Below, one piece after another: positions 1-11,970 of a stretch of DNA of 64,000 bases; position 1 is the stretch's first letter; each line of letters starts with the position of its first letter. A model generated the notes under the pieces. The model was not told where the DNA came from and ran no database searches. It worked only from the letters and a program-made list of their open reading frames with translations. Both the position numbers and the translations under genes were made by a program. The stretch comes from Collybiopsis luxurians FD-317 M1 (taxonomy: Eukaryota; Basidiomycota; Agaricomycetes; Agaricales; Omphalotaceae), in the NCBI GenBank assembly GCA_000827265.1, contig KN834779.1, positions 563,970 to 627,969 of the forward strand, read 5' to 3'.

Positions 1-1
1 C

Positions 2-193
2 ACGGCGGGTGCTCCCCCTCAAAATCAAGCCCCGCCACCTGCACGTCCTCCTCCTGCGGGCCCTCCAGCAGTTGCGTCAGCTTCGCGTCCCACTCAGCCT
101 ATTCCCCCAATTGAGCTACGTTATGGACCTTTGCAGGAGTCTAAATTGAGCAAAGTTGCAGGCCCTGCGACTTACCATGGATTCGCTCGATGA
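2..193 (+). CDS. 3' end of a proline-rich protein gene (5' truncated by window)
   Basis: An open frame runs from base 2 to a TGA at 191-193 and encodes 63 residues. The first half is rich in Pro, Ala and Gln. The second half is less biased and ends with Tyr-His-Gly-Phe-Ala-Arg. I do not recognise the family. The composition looks like the disordered C-terminal tail of a regulatory or nuclear protein. It lies upstream of, and in the same orientation as, the Cep57-like gene, about 490 bp from its ATG. It could be chance, but the absence of stops and the strong proline bias favour a real last exon. Confidence 0.5.
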   Translation, partial: TAGAPPQNQAPPPARPPPAGPPAVASASRPTQPIPPIELRYGPLQESKLSKVAGPATYHGFAR

Positions 194-684
194 CCGCTTT
201 TTTAGTTCGGCTTCACTTATCTCCATGGGGAATTTATCCCACTTGTGTGAGACTCCGCCCGCTGTTGGTTCGGTTGCGCCGAGGGATGTCCACTGAGTTT
301 TTTTGCTTCCATCTCATCATGCTAGTGGCCAAGCGAAGTGCTAACTGGGACTGGAGTGCATAAAGTCTTTCGGCGCCAATGATATGCACATTAGTAGGTA
401 CTACATTGCTACACGTTCTTTGGAACACCTAGTGGCAGAAAGTCTGGAATACTACAAAAAAAGTACAGTATACTCTTCAGCTTAACCTGTTTTACTGTCG
501 CATGTGTATAATTGACCTTTGCAAGCAAGGTGGCCTAACTGAGTAACCCGCCAACCGGATTCCGATCCGATCCGACTGAACCCTCACGTGATAACTTAAA
601 CACGGTACACGTGACGAATTTCGCGCTTTCCTGCCCTTGTTGATCTCCTCGAGGCTCGCTGTTACTCGCCTTATTGTCTGAACG
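194..684. other. intergenic region upstream of the Cep57-like gene
   Basis: No coding sequence is supported here. The stretch probably holds the 3' UTR of the upstream gene and the promoter of the downstream one. No clear TATA box is visible. The short antisense reading frames in it have no family resemblance. Confidence 0.6.
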
Positions 685-3600
685 ATGAAACCAAGGCCAA
701 CTCGTGCAGCGGCGTCCTCCAACTCCTTCGAGTTCTCTCACCCAGGAATTCCAGGAGACGCATTAGAGCATGACCGCATACAGCTTGAAGAAAATCTCAA
801 TCATCTAAACGTAGACTTTTCGTATCGAGCGTCGTCACAGGGCGACGCAGGGGAGGGAGCCGGAGGTGGAAGGGAAGGGTTTGAATTGGACGACGCAAGC
901 ATTGAATATCCTCGACACGGGCAGTCTAATCATGGAGACTCCTTCATCCGCCCGGCTAGAGGTGATGGTTGGCCTTACGGGGCTTATGCGGAGGGCGACG
1001 ACGACTATGATGGAGTTAATCCTTACGGCGGTGAAACCATGTCCACAGCAGCTCATCACGCCAGTGCTCTCACTTTAACTGCCGGCCTTGGTGGTCGGGG
1101 TCTACGTCGTAACACCGGCGATGTCAGCCAAGTCTCTCTCAGCGGTGCGGAATATGACCCCGACCGACCTTTGGAGAATATTCTTAGTGGTAGAGAGTTG
1201 GACAGTAGGTTCAGCGTTTTCGATTTGGACCCGTCTCGGAGTAAATATTCTGCGCCTGGACCTGGCGGTTTCGACATTGACCCATTAGTGGTCGATTCTA
1301 CCGCAGAATTGGACCGAATACTCGCAAGTGGGTACAATCATCCTGCGACCAGACCCACGCCTTCGTCGCCTTCTTCCTCCGCATCGAGTTCCGACTCTGA
1401 AGGCAGAGAAAGACCGAAAATTTCTGATTCTCTCCGAAGAGTATCCTTTTCGCCCAAAAGGCCTCGAGTGGCCACTTCTAGAGTCACCTCTTCGAGACAT
1501 GGCCCCTCTCCTCTGACTCGTCAGGCTTCCCTCCCTCCCGACGAGGAAGTGCCTACACCAAGAGCCCGTCAGACTATCGCTACGAGTACAGCCAAACGCC
1601 ATATTTCCTCTTCCAATCCTATCCCAACTACACAACCCCAAGTTCGTTTACAGCCACCTACTCCGTCCAATTCTACTAATTCCCGACCGGCTAAGTCTGA
1701 GAAGGGAGAAAGGGATCGGGAAGGGGTATCGGTACAGTACAATCACAGCGCAGCGGATTCGCTATATACTAATGGCGAGGCCGAGAATGACGCCTCTTCT
1801 TTCGTTTCCGGTACTGGGGCTGGAACTCCAGGCCCCAAGCGATCCTCTGCTTCCAAGACATCGTTACACCATACGCCCAAGCTTTCCCATCGTCGAGACC
1901 CTTCTCATTCCAACCTTCACCCCTCCTCTTTCAACGCGTCGCATAATCTCTCTACTAGTAAACTTCACCTTCCAGACGTAACCGGTCTCACTTCTGCGGT
2001 CGAGTCTCCTGCGAGACCTGCGTTGCGAGGTGGAACAGGTTTGAGACAGAATTATTTATACCCGTACAAAGGAAGTAGTGAGCCTAGGGAAGTTGAAGGT
2101 AAGCGCCGCTTCACATTTTCACATCCTGTTATCACTTCATTGCTCTAATCATTGCGTCTGCTAATACGCCCAATAGTTCGTCTCTTGACCCTTATGAACA
2201 CAATTCAAGATAAGCTCTCCCACCTCGAAGACGAGAATAGTATTTCTAGACGGAGAGTGAGAGAGTTGGAATGGGAGCTGGAGGAGTGCAAGAGGGAAGT
2301 TGTAAAGGAGAGAACGAGGGTTGAGAAAGCCATTTCGTCCGTGCAATCAGGGAAGGCTACCGAGAGGGAATTAGAGTTGGAGAAGGCGTTGGCTGATGCC
2401 AAGAGGAAGGCGAAGGGGAAGGCACGCGCTAGAGATACGAGTATGAACAATGGGCATGGAGGGGAAGGGGCGCATGCTGTGGATGCGTCAGTGAGGTATA
2501 AGGAAGTGGTCGAGGAGAAAAAAGGTGTGAATACCTTCCCTTACATCTAATTTTTGATGCATATCACTGAACCCTCCGCTTCGTCCTTTTTTCCTTCCTT
2601 TCCACCGATGTACACCTTGTGAAATCTTGTTTCAAAAACAGCCCTTGAATCATTGATAACAACTCTCCGCACCCACCTTACACGTCTCACCTCCGAACTG
2701 TCGTCCCATCAGGAGCTTTTACACCAACTCTTCTCTTTGAGGGAGGGTGACTTGAATGACATTCGGAAGCTGCAGAATGATGCTGCGGCCTTACATGCAC
2801 TCCAAGGGGACATCCAAAACATGAAATTAGGAGCCGGAGGATTGGAAGCTCGTGCAGAAGAAGTTGAACGGCTTCGGATTGAGGTAGAGAGGTTGGCGGG
2901 AGAAGTGGAAGTGTTGAGAGGAGTAGTGGAGGAAGGTTTGAGAGAGAGAAGGATGAAAGTGAAAGATAGGACGGATGCATCAATAGCCCCCGCCGATGCT
3001 GATGTTCAATCAAATTTGGAGTCTGCGCAATTCGACAAAAGTAAAGAATCTGAGGTTGAGGTGGAGGCGGAAGGTCAAGAGGAAGACGAGGATGAAGAGG
3101 ATGAAGAAGAGAGATCAGAAGACGAAGACGAAGACGAGGACGAGGAGCCTGAGCCGTTTGACCCGATGTCTATTCCCGGTTCTTCTCGTGCTTCTAATCC
3201 CGCCAACTCTCGTATTCTCGATAAAGACAATGATAGAACCTTGCCGAACCAAACGATACGAACGGACCACGCTACCCTTGGGACTCTGGGAACCCCGCGC
3301 GCCCCCACCCCGCAGTTGAACTCAAACAGGGCCGCTCCAAGTGCTGGTACATCGACGAGGTCATTATTTATCGATGACGACGAGCTAAGGAGGATTATGG
3401 ACGATGTCGAGGAACGACGATCAAGGTCTGAGCTAGAGGTTTCGGGAACGGAGAAGAGCCACTTTGATTCGAGGTTTCTGCATCCTTCCGGTTCTATATC
3501 TCAACCACAATCGCGTCCAGCCTCGCCCGCGCCTCGTCCCCCAAGGCCGGAGGCCCCTACGCCCTCTCATGCCCGTGCATCAACGCATCAGCATCCTCAT

Positions 3601-4731
3601 CAAAGAGCGTCCAGGCATACCAGGGAGAGGGAAGACGGCGGTAATAGAGCCAGCCATACCGAGGAAGAACCCGAACCATTCCCACAGATCCGCGGAGAAC
3701 GTCTTGAAAAGTTGTTCTTCAGTGCACCGGTGCATGACGAGAGGAGTTGTAACATGTGTCGCCGTCACAGGGGCGGGGAAGTTGGTGCTTTTGGTACCGG
3801 GCGTCACCGACATCATCGCCGTAGGGATGAAGATCAAGAAGAGGACGAAGGATTCGCAGAAGGCTCTGATGACGCTGCTGCTGCTCCCGAATTTGCTCCG
3901 GTAGGCCTCGATCCCGGAGAGCGCGCTCAGAGAAGGCTGGGGAAGCAACGGGATCCAGGTCTAGACTTTGTCGAACCGAGTGCGTATACAGGGGGGAGCA
4001 ATAAAAACAGAAGAGAAGACCGCGACCGTCAAGGTAATTTCGGGAGATACGGGGGAGGTAGAGAAGGCAGGGACAGTTACGAAAAGAGAAAAAATTTGCC
4101 CCAACAAACGATTTTGGCGAGGGTGATTAGAGAGCTGGAGGATGATTTTACGCATTACAAGAGGTGCGTATAATGACCACTATTTCTCCTACCTTCATGT
4201 TCCCCTTTCTCCGCGTGTTCATACGACCATCCTCTTTCCTCTGTGGAATCCGAGACTTGAACCGGCTCTCATGCGCTAACTAATTGTGTTCTGTCTCACA
4301 GCGTGTATATCGAATTAGCGGACCAGTACAAAGATATGGATCCCGTTTCAGACGTCCGAAGGAGAAATCTCTTAGCCAAACACTTGAAAGAGGTAGTGGA
4401 TATTTTGGAACAGAAGGTGAGCCATGAGCTATTTCTCACTCTCGGCTTTCATTTGCTGCGGCTTCCCCAATGTCTCCCTGTTTGCTGACCATATATTTCT
4501 TTTCGTTGGAACACTTAGGGTGATCAAATCGCATCTCTCTATGACCTGTTGACATTCAAAGATAAACCGGATATTACTAGGCCCTCGTCGGAGCCCCAGC
4601 TTGGGCTCGGTGTTGCCGGGCGAGATGGTGCTGCAAAACTTTCCAGTCAGCCGCAACAGTCGTCAATTCAAGTAGCTCAAGCTTTACGTGCCGCTGGATT
4701 AGGGATGAAGAGACATCCAACGTTCGCTTAG
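685..4731 (+). CDS. Cep57/Ppc89-like spindle pole body protein
   Basis: Five exons (685-2098, 2177-2524, 2642-4163, 4302-4416, 4519-4731) join in frame to 1,203 aa. The first 470 residues are Ser/Pro-rich and disordered. They are followed by coiled coil (exon 2 and the start of exon 3, rich in Glu/Arg/Leu heptads), an Asp/Glu tract (about 3040-3150) and a disordered basic region. A conserved block near 3690-3780 contains Cys-Asn-Met-Cys-Arg-Arg. The C-terminal alpha-helical segment, spread over three exons, includes LEDDFTHYK, YIELADQYKDMDP and LLAKHLKEVVDILEQKGDQI. It resembles the Cep57 microtubule-binding region used by fungal Ppc89-type spindle pole body scaffolds. Inferred role: anchoring microtubule-organising machinery at the nuclear envelope. 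The first ATG after an in-frame stop was taken as start. Confidence 0.8.
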
Positions 4732-7183
4732 AAACACCAGTTCGGACCGAGAATAAGGTCAAGCTTGAATGCTTTTTAACTGAAAATCTGGTTTCGCGAT
4801 CTTTTTTTTCCCGCATCGACAGAAGCTTGTACATACTTACTCTCTCTATCTCGTCTTCTCTTCGGCCGACAGGTACACCGCGCTTTGAATTATCATCTTC
4901 ATTTTTTTTTAATTACTTCATCCAGCTATCTACCAAATATCTTGATCCTTCCGTACATTCTACACACCATCCAATCGCAAACATACTCGGACATCTTGAT
5001 CATTCTGTACATACTTCCCCCATCTATCTATATCACCGATATTCCGAACTCACATGTGTCGCGGTACACATAAGGAATGAAAAGTGCATTTTATTTGTAC
5101 AGCACGGACCAGGTTCGGTCCGCCACGAAAGAGCCTGCCCTAAACTGAACACGCGTTAATCAGGTGTCAACTAAATTAATCCCAAAGCCCCTATTAGATA
5201 TCTTGACGCGATCATCACCTTTTAGTGGCTGCCTTATTCACTCTTCGCCAACTCTTTGTCGAAAAAAGTTACAACCAGTGCTGCACTAGTAGACTCGGAT
5301 CTGTTCCTTTAGTTTTCTACAAAAGGCGGAATTTATATCCTCCGGGTTTGGTTTCCTTGGATCCCCTCAATGTATTTTTAACCGCCGTGCGGCTGAGAGC
5401 ATTCCATCCCGAGCAATAGAGATAAATCAAGCCACGACTAGCATCCTATGGCCTGTCCTCATGCTCATCATTTTTCCTGTAAAAATGGGATCCCAGGTCC
5501 CCCTCTTTATGTGAGATGGTGGCTGCCGCCGTGGCGTGGATCAAGTCAAATACAGACGCGCTGCCGTGGTAGTTGAGATATCGCTTCCAGATTTTCGCCG
5601 ATTTTCGTTTCCTTCGCTTTTGACCTTTCGGGGAGCTTCAAACTCAGGGGTTATGCGGCAAGAACTTTTCTCTTGTCCGAAGGTGTTGACAGAGGCTAAA
5701 TAATTGCTACGTGTCCAGGCAAGACATGGTCTCTTCTTTGTTTTGATTTTGTCGAGACTTTTTGTCATGCAGGTATTTTTATTTTCCAGTTTTCTCGACT
5801 GCTATAACGACAGTGGGTTTCGCGAACACGATAAGTAGTAGGTGCCCATGAATGATGTTGAAGGATCTGTATCTGTGTCCGGGCAAAGCGCAGTCCCTCG
5901 TTCTGATTTGTTGCGATGATCAGATTCGCCTCTCCATCTCATCACAATCGAGGAACTGGAGCAATGTAGTTAGTCATGCTGGCAGCTGTCTGTAAAACAT
6001 GAATGATATCATTGCTTTCTAGGAATCAGAGTATTTTATTAAACTTGGGATCGAATTTGAAGAAGGTTCCCAGCACTGAATTTCATACAGATCACAGCGC
6101 TCTTCTTACCGGAACTTATTCGGGTTACTACGCGAAGTATTTCATTTGCCCTCGAGTATATATTGTATGTACCAAGAAGGCTTGGACTGAATCTCGTGGT
6201 ACACCGCGTAAATTCTCAGCGAGCTGTCCATTAAGCGTGAAATTCTATGCAAGTAGAACATCAGTTCGAGTTGAGAGGCTAGCAGGACTCGTTCAAACTC
6301 TTCCAACTTTTCATACATAATAAAAAGCTCCCAAGGAACCCGGAAAACAGTGTGACTCTCGGCGTCATCTATTCAGGCATTGACATAGCCGAAGACAATA
6401 ACTGGAGCGATCGCCCTTGCCATGTATAACAGTTACAAGTGTATTGAATTCGTATAACAACATCAGAGTGGAACATTTGGAGACCAAGTATTCGTGACAG
6501 ATCGTGAGTGCGACAAGAAAGCGAGACACAATTTTGAACAACAGAGAGCAACGTAAAACTGCAAGTAAATGAACAAGAGATGAATGCATGTCTAGTCGTT
6601 ACATTGATGACAGGAAGAAAAGGTAAAGGATAACAGGAGGAATGCAACTTGCCACTGCTATGTAGATACTTTGGGGAAGAAAGATATTGAAAGACGTATG
6701 TAAAAAGATGAACGCGGTAAAGAATTACCGATGACACAGTGTAAAAGTGCAAGGCGTAAAAATGCGTGAAATGAACATGAACTATATACATGCGTCGTGA
6801 AAAAATGCATTAGCTGTCCAGACAAATGTTATATAAATGTGAATGATAAATCAGAATAGATGGATACGGAGGACCATGAAAGCCTGTACAGCTAATGACC
6901 CAATGAATTTTGGATAAGAAACGCACGTCTTCAAGCGTCGTGAAAGTATCTTCGTGAAACAATGCAAGAGTCAGATGAGAATAGAAGATGAAAGATTTTT
7001 GGAGAAGATGAATGCAGTTGATGTCGGTGACGGGAGGTAAATGTACAGTGTGAGGGCGCGTTGAAGTGGTCAAGAAAAAGAAAGGATAAAAACACGTTGT
7101 TTTTTGGAATGATTTTTAATGCTCTTCGTGAACGGTGATTACATGTAGGTTGTGAACCGCCTGGTCTGCCCGGCAAGCCTGAG
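4732..7183. other. 2.4-kb stretch without a supportable gene
   Basis: The first few hundred bases are T-rich and pyrimidine-rich and probably contain the 3' UTR of the Cep57-like gene. Between about 5.2 and 7.1 kb several open frames of 60-140 codons exist on both strands. None shows biased composition, a domain or plausible splice partners. I see no transposon termini, tRNA or repeat array. Confidence 0.5.
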
Positions 7184-7874
7184 TCAGTTGGAGATTTCGG
7201 GGTAAGGTGCCAGGGAGGAGACCGTGAAATCGGGGTAATCACACGTAAAGTCACGATGGTGTACGACGCTTAAGTTCACGAATGAACGAGAACGAGCAAA
7301 CGACGAAGAAGCAGAGGCTTGCTCGTTGGAAAGTGTCGAAGGTGGAGCTGCGTCTGAACCCAAGTCCACGAATTGCAAGCCAAGACGAAGACCTTCTACG
7401 GGTTCATCCGAAGGTTCGGGGGTCGACTCGACCGACGAAGTAGACGATTCGAGACGATGACCGCGGCGAGGAGGAGTTTGCGGAACAACAGTCAAAAGTT
7501 CCGGCAAATACTGAACACTGATCGTAAGCACAAGTGCGGGTGCAAACGAGTAAAATGATATTTCATACCTCCGAAAAACCTGGCCAAATGGGGGATACTA
7601 AACCCTCCAATGAATCCATGAGATTCTCCACAGGGCTCTGCGGAGATTGCTCGTGGTCATTCTGCTCAGCTTCAGCCTCCTGGCCTTCAGTGACCCTCCA
7701 CCATTCAATGTCAGCTAAGACTCTTCTGGTAGCAGTTTCTGAACCAGATGAACGTCGGTGACCATGACCGGGCCTTGTAAGTGGACCAGTGTTCAGTTGA
7801 GCCGCAGAAGACGAGGTCGGGTATGGAGAAGACCTGACGGCGGGTGAAGACACGGTACGACGAAGAGAAGGCAT
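7184..7874 (-). CDS. small Ser/Pro-rich conserved fungal protein, function unknown
   Basis: Two exons (7874-7569 and 7510-7184) joined by a 58-nt GT-AG intron give 210 aa in phase 0. The N-terminus is MPSLRRTVSSPAVRSSPYP, followed by a Gly/His/Arg/Ser stretch and a short ordered core around VLADIEWWRVTEGQ. Exon 2 begins YLPELLTVVPQTPPRR and continues with Ser/Glu-rich sequence, ending TVSSLAPYPEISN. The pattern recalls a small lineage-restricted basidiomycete protein with a Trp-Trp core, but I cannot name it. No signal peptide or membrane segment is visible. It is the only gene supported in a 7-kb gene-poor interval. The intron join depends on choosing the second of two close AG acceptors, because only that one keeps the frame. 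Confidence 0.6.
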
Positions 7875-10800
7875 CCTAGAAGAGAGAGAGAACAGAGAAA
7901 AGGAAAGCAGCTGCCTACGCAGTGCTGGAAGGTGTAGTTGGCAGGAGAAGGAGAAGAGTATGGCTGTGGGAGAATTTGTACAAAATTCAATTTATAATCA
8001 CGTCCCAATCCACTCTGCGACGAATTCATCTGCCAATGCCATCATTAAATTCCAAACTTCTTTACAATTTATAGTATAAAGTACTAGGAAATTACCCTAG
8101 AAACCAATACTTTCCAAGGTTCTTAATCCTTGTTCCTCATCCAGCTGTAAAGTCTACAAACACCGCCCATCTGGTCACACCGATAAATTTAAAAAAACTC
8201 TAATGCGTATCCCAAAACAGGGAATACAAAGCCTTTCCGTGTCGGCTTTCCGTAAACCCAAATGATCTTGTACTGAGGCTGAGACAAGGATAGCCATCCT
8301 TGCTTCTACGGTTTCATTCCTAGCGTCAATTCTGACTTAATGTTCTCGGCCATCACTGGGAACATCTGCACAAGAGAAAAAAAAAAGTGGCGTTCCTGTT
8401 GCCTCATGGCATCACTCTCACCGAATTAAACCGGCTCGCGCGCTCTCCGATTCTTCCCTCCTTTTAAATCGCGTCCCTTCGCGCGTCCTCGTTCTCGAAC
8501 CCTCTGATCAAGTCGTTCTACGACGTAATAACGCGTAAAGACGCGTCGAAATTTTGAAAATATCTGGATCCATGCCTTTTGACCTGATCACGAAACCACT
8601 GATCCGTAACGCAGCGAAAACCCACATCATTCACTGGCTCACCAGCGCTCTGGATTTTTGCACCCACGATGATATTCCTTTTTGGTTCCAAGGTTTCCCC
8701 GTCCCTATAAGACCCGACGGAAATGCGCAATGAATAGAAATGTGCACCCGAACCATTTGTTCACTCAGCGATTGCACAACTTTATCAATCAATGTATGTA
8801 AGAGCGTCAAAAGATGACAAGAGTTTTGGTGCTAATCGATACTTAGAATATGGGTTCCGCGGCTGTGAACAGAGTAGCAGATCGAAGCCAATGTAGATTA
8901 ATTGAGATTAGAGAGTCCACTCTGCCTTCGATAATGATCATTCTTGGTGAACGACACGTCAGCGCTAGATATTCGTTCGCCAAGAATTCATGATTGCGAG
9001 AATCTTTCTGAATTATACGCCGTATAGAACCAGCATATCCGACATCCGACAGCGTCCAATTGGGAGAGCCCACCAACTTCAAATCGTTCATCGTATTCGG
9101 ATGCTATCTCGTCTTGGAGCCTGGGCGAAAAGAAACGCAGCTTCTGCAGTAACGCCTTGTATCCGAAATCGTCACATTCAGTATCTGTACATTTACAGTA
9201 AGACTTTTAATCAGTGAATGGATTGAAGCGATTTATGATATACATCCATCAAAAAATGTGTCAAGCTATTCAGCCCTGCTTAGGCGACGTTTCGGACTTC
9301 GTCATTAACAACGCATCTTGGGAGTTCTAGACCGTTGATTGTATGACTGGTAGTGCGTTAATGCAACATTTTTTGAGTCTTTACTTCTCCGATCCAGAAG
9401 GTAGTCGGCTGTAGAGAGGATCAGCATATTAAAACCAAATTCGACTTAGAGTGATCATCGACGAGAGATATGTCTTCCCATTAAAGTCGGTTCCGCAAGA
9501 ATGCAAGCTACTTGTAGAAAGACGGCGACATCCTATAATTAATCATCGTCTGATACTCCAGAAATGAAAGGCGAACAAACATGTGCTGGAGGTTTCTTGA
9601 TCATCTGAGCCTCCAAAATCACTGCCTCGCACCTTTACGGGGAAACGGTATCTCGCGACGTTTTTTAGTGCGTCTCTACATGGTTTAATCAGTTATGATA
9701 TGCTCGGTCAGTAGAAACAAGAATGGTCGGTAAACCGCAGCACTGTGAATACTTACAGCAGCCCGACACCAAAGAACTTTCTTCTGATCCCCATAGATAC
9801 TAGAAATGGCAGAACCCAAAGTACCACCAGTGCTATTTAGTCGAGCGTGAATCACCGCTTAATCTGCGAGCCTCGTGTTGCGGGCGGCTACTAAGTGGAG
9901 TGCGTCGTGAGACAGTGAATAGCTAGTCGTAGGATCGGCGGAAGGACATTATCTGACATGAACCGAGCTTTCAAGCTAGGTATCTTCGTATTTTCATCTC
10001 GTGTCGCGTGTGGAACTTCATCTGTGGAAAAAATGACTCGGAAACGCACAGTTCAAGGGGCGTAAGTGGAATTGGATGAAATCAAGTGAAGGACACTTCA
10101 AAAGCGGCTCAATGCGAACGAGAAACCTCGGTCCTATCGCATTTGCTAGCGCGAGTTCATTGTCCATTATGCACACTATTTCACGTTGCCAGGAACTTTG
10201 AGGGTGCACCTGTAATCTTTTTCTTATCATTTAGGTAATCCTGATGGATAGCAAGCAGTAAGTGTGGTATTTGGAATGGGGAGTGACATTGTTCGGCTCT
10301 GCGGGAAGAGGACGTGAAACACAACATCCAGTTGCTATTCCAAAGCACATGTCACAGCGACAGTATCAGAAAACAACACTAATTCCATCACGGAGACTAC
10401 ATGGTGTGCCTACCAGCTCCAAAGTGTTCCTAGGCCGTTAAGGAGGATACGCCGCAACGTAATGCTGAAATTTATGCGGCTCGACGCAGGCTGATTGATG
10501 AATGTTCCTTCATTTTCGCGTGAGGTAAATAATTCAGGTTCAGAGACAATAAGAGCTGACGGGGGTCTGTCAAGATTCAAGAATGTAAGCACGCATGGAA
10601 TGTATTCTGAATAAACTTATTAACCTCCCGCATTCGATGGTCATGAATAAAATGTGTAAGATGGGAGGCATTCTAGCGAAAGGGTCAAATACGCCGCTGG
10701 CCATTTTGGGTTTGAGCTGAGCCCGTGTAAGAGCTAAAATGACTGATGGGTTGAAGTACCAGTGATTGGTGGTGGCTGGTTGGAAAATTATGTCGACTTG

Positions 10801-11970
10801 GAACTCGACATCTACCGATGTCATCCTATGCCCATTTCAGCAGAAGAGTCCCAGAACCAGCTGCGCGCAAAGTGTGGTGTGTTTCTAAAGATATTCGCCT
10901 GCCTTCGTTCATGAAGAAAACTCGATCAATGTGTGTCGAAAAAGGTACCTATATAGAAGGTTAACATTGGAATGAAGTGGCTCATGAGGCAAAGAAAGTA
11001 AGATCGTTCACAGCCACACACCATTACTGTTTAACTTCACGAAATTTCGGAGATTGGCTGCAGACAGTCGAACTCCAGGCCCTCGGACAAGATGAAGTAC
11101 GCGACTGAAGAAACGGTCAAGCAGACGCCGGTGAGATTACTAACCAAAAGCACGTGCCGGATATTTCCAGCTTTGACCGACATGGCCACCAGTGCCATGT
11201 CCTCATTGCTCAACGAAACTTCCTCAGCCAACCCCGAAACTTTGTGCATGCAATTCTGCATATATATGGACAATTAAATGAATCTCACCTCTCATCTCCC
11301 AGCATCTCTGGGCACTGCCAAGATACGGATTTTAATCATCGTAAATCCGTTCAAGTAAAGTTCGATATCGAGGACATCAAGAAGGTTAGATATATATTTT
11401 CCGTCTTCGCATGAAATTCTTTCGGTTTCAATGTCCTCTAAACTAATGATCTTTAGCTGATTGGAACTAGCAAGTTTTGGTTTCTGGGCTTACTCGTATT
11501 TTACTTCTGGAATTGGAAGAAGCCTCGGACGCATTCAAAACATACTGAAAGAATAATCGACTCGGAAGATTCTCGTTTGTTTTTGCATTCAGTAGACACT
11601 TCATGCTACCTGTTCCTTGCTTGGCCATCTTGGCAGGTCTGAAGAGACTTTTTGTCCTGGTCATGGGACCTGAATTGCATTCGGGACGGGCCCTTTCACG
11701 CAGTGAGGCCAGCGCAGTTCGTTATAACAGATGAATGGTTCGAGGAAATAAAGTCGAAACAAGTCACGCCTCTACGTTCAGTCGACGTCGACGTCGACTT
11801 CCTTGCCGATGATTGTCCGCCATGGTTCAAAAAGCTGCCTTTTTTCTATTGCTATGGACATAGGGATAGCGTCAAATTGATGCGAAGATTTACCAACCCG
11901 AATCCTCTTTCAAAATGTCGAACTCCCTATAAAGCTCAGCAAAAAAAAGCCACGGAATCACAGTCCCGCA
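7875..11970. other. 4.1-kb gene-poor region
   Basis: No gene is firmly supported. The part next to 7,875 includes the promoter of the minus-strand gene, with a poly-A tract near 8,380 and GC-rich CGCG motifs at 8,440-8,540. Between 10.4 and 11.3 kb the minus strand holds hydrophobic open segments that may be a decayed membrane-protein gene (reported separately). The last 400 bp should contain the xylanase promoter. No LTRs or terminal inverted repeats were noticed by eye. Confidence 0.5.
10410..11273 (-). pseudogene. possible decayed multi-pass membrane protein
   Basis: Three minus-strand open segments (about 11273-11037, 10824-10640 and 10580-10410) have hydrophobic stretches. The last two can be joined by a plausible GT-AG intron: donor at GGTTAATAAG near 10,613 and acceptor TTGACAG near 10,570. 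The segments contain runs such as LLVSNLTGVCLTVSSVAYFIL and PPILHILFMTI, which would fit transmembrane helices. I could not join them into one continuous reading frame and cannot name a family. This may be a relic of an agaricomycete 7-TM protein or simply chance. Confidence 0.2.

Noticed and set aside
3075..3308. Minus-strand open frame rich in serine
   Set aside because: It is the antisense of the Asp/Glu tract of the Cep57-like gene; the poly-Ser run is a shadow of GAA/GAC codons.
6369..6791. 140-codon minus-strand open frame
   Set aside because: Composition is that of random AT-rich DNA (high Cys, His, Tyr, Leu), with no domain and no plausible splice partners.
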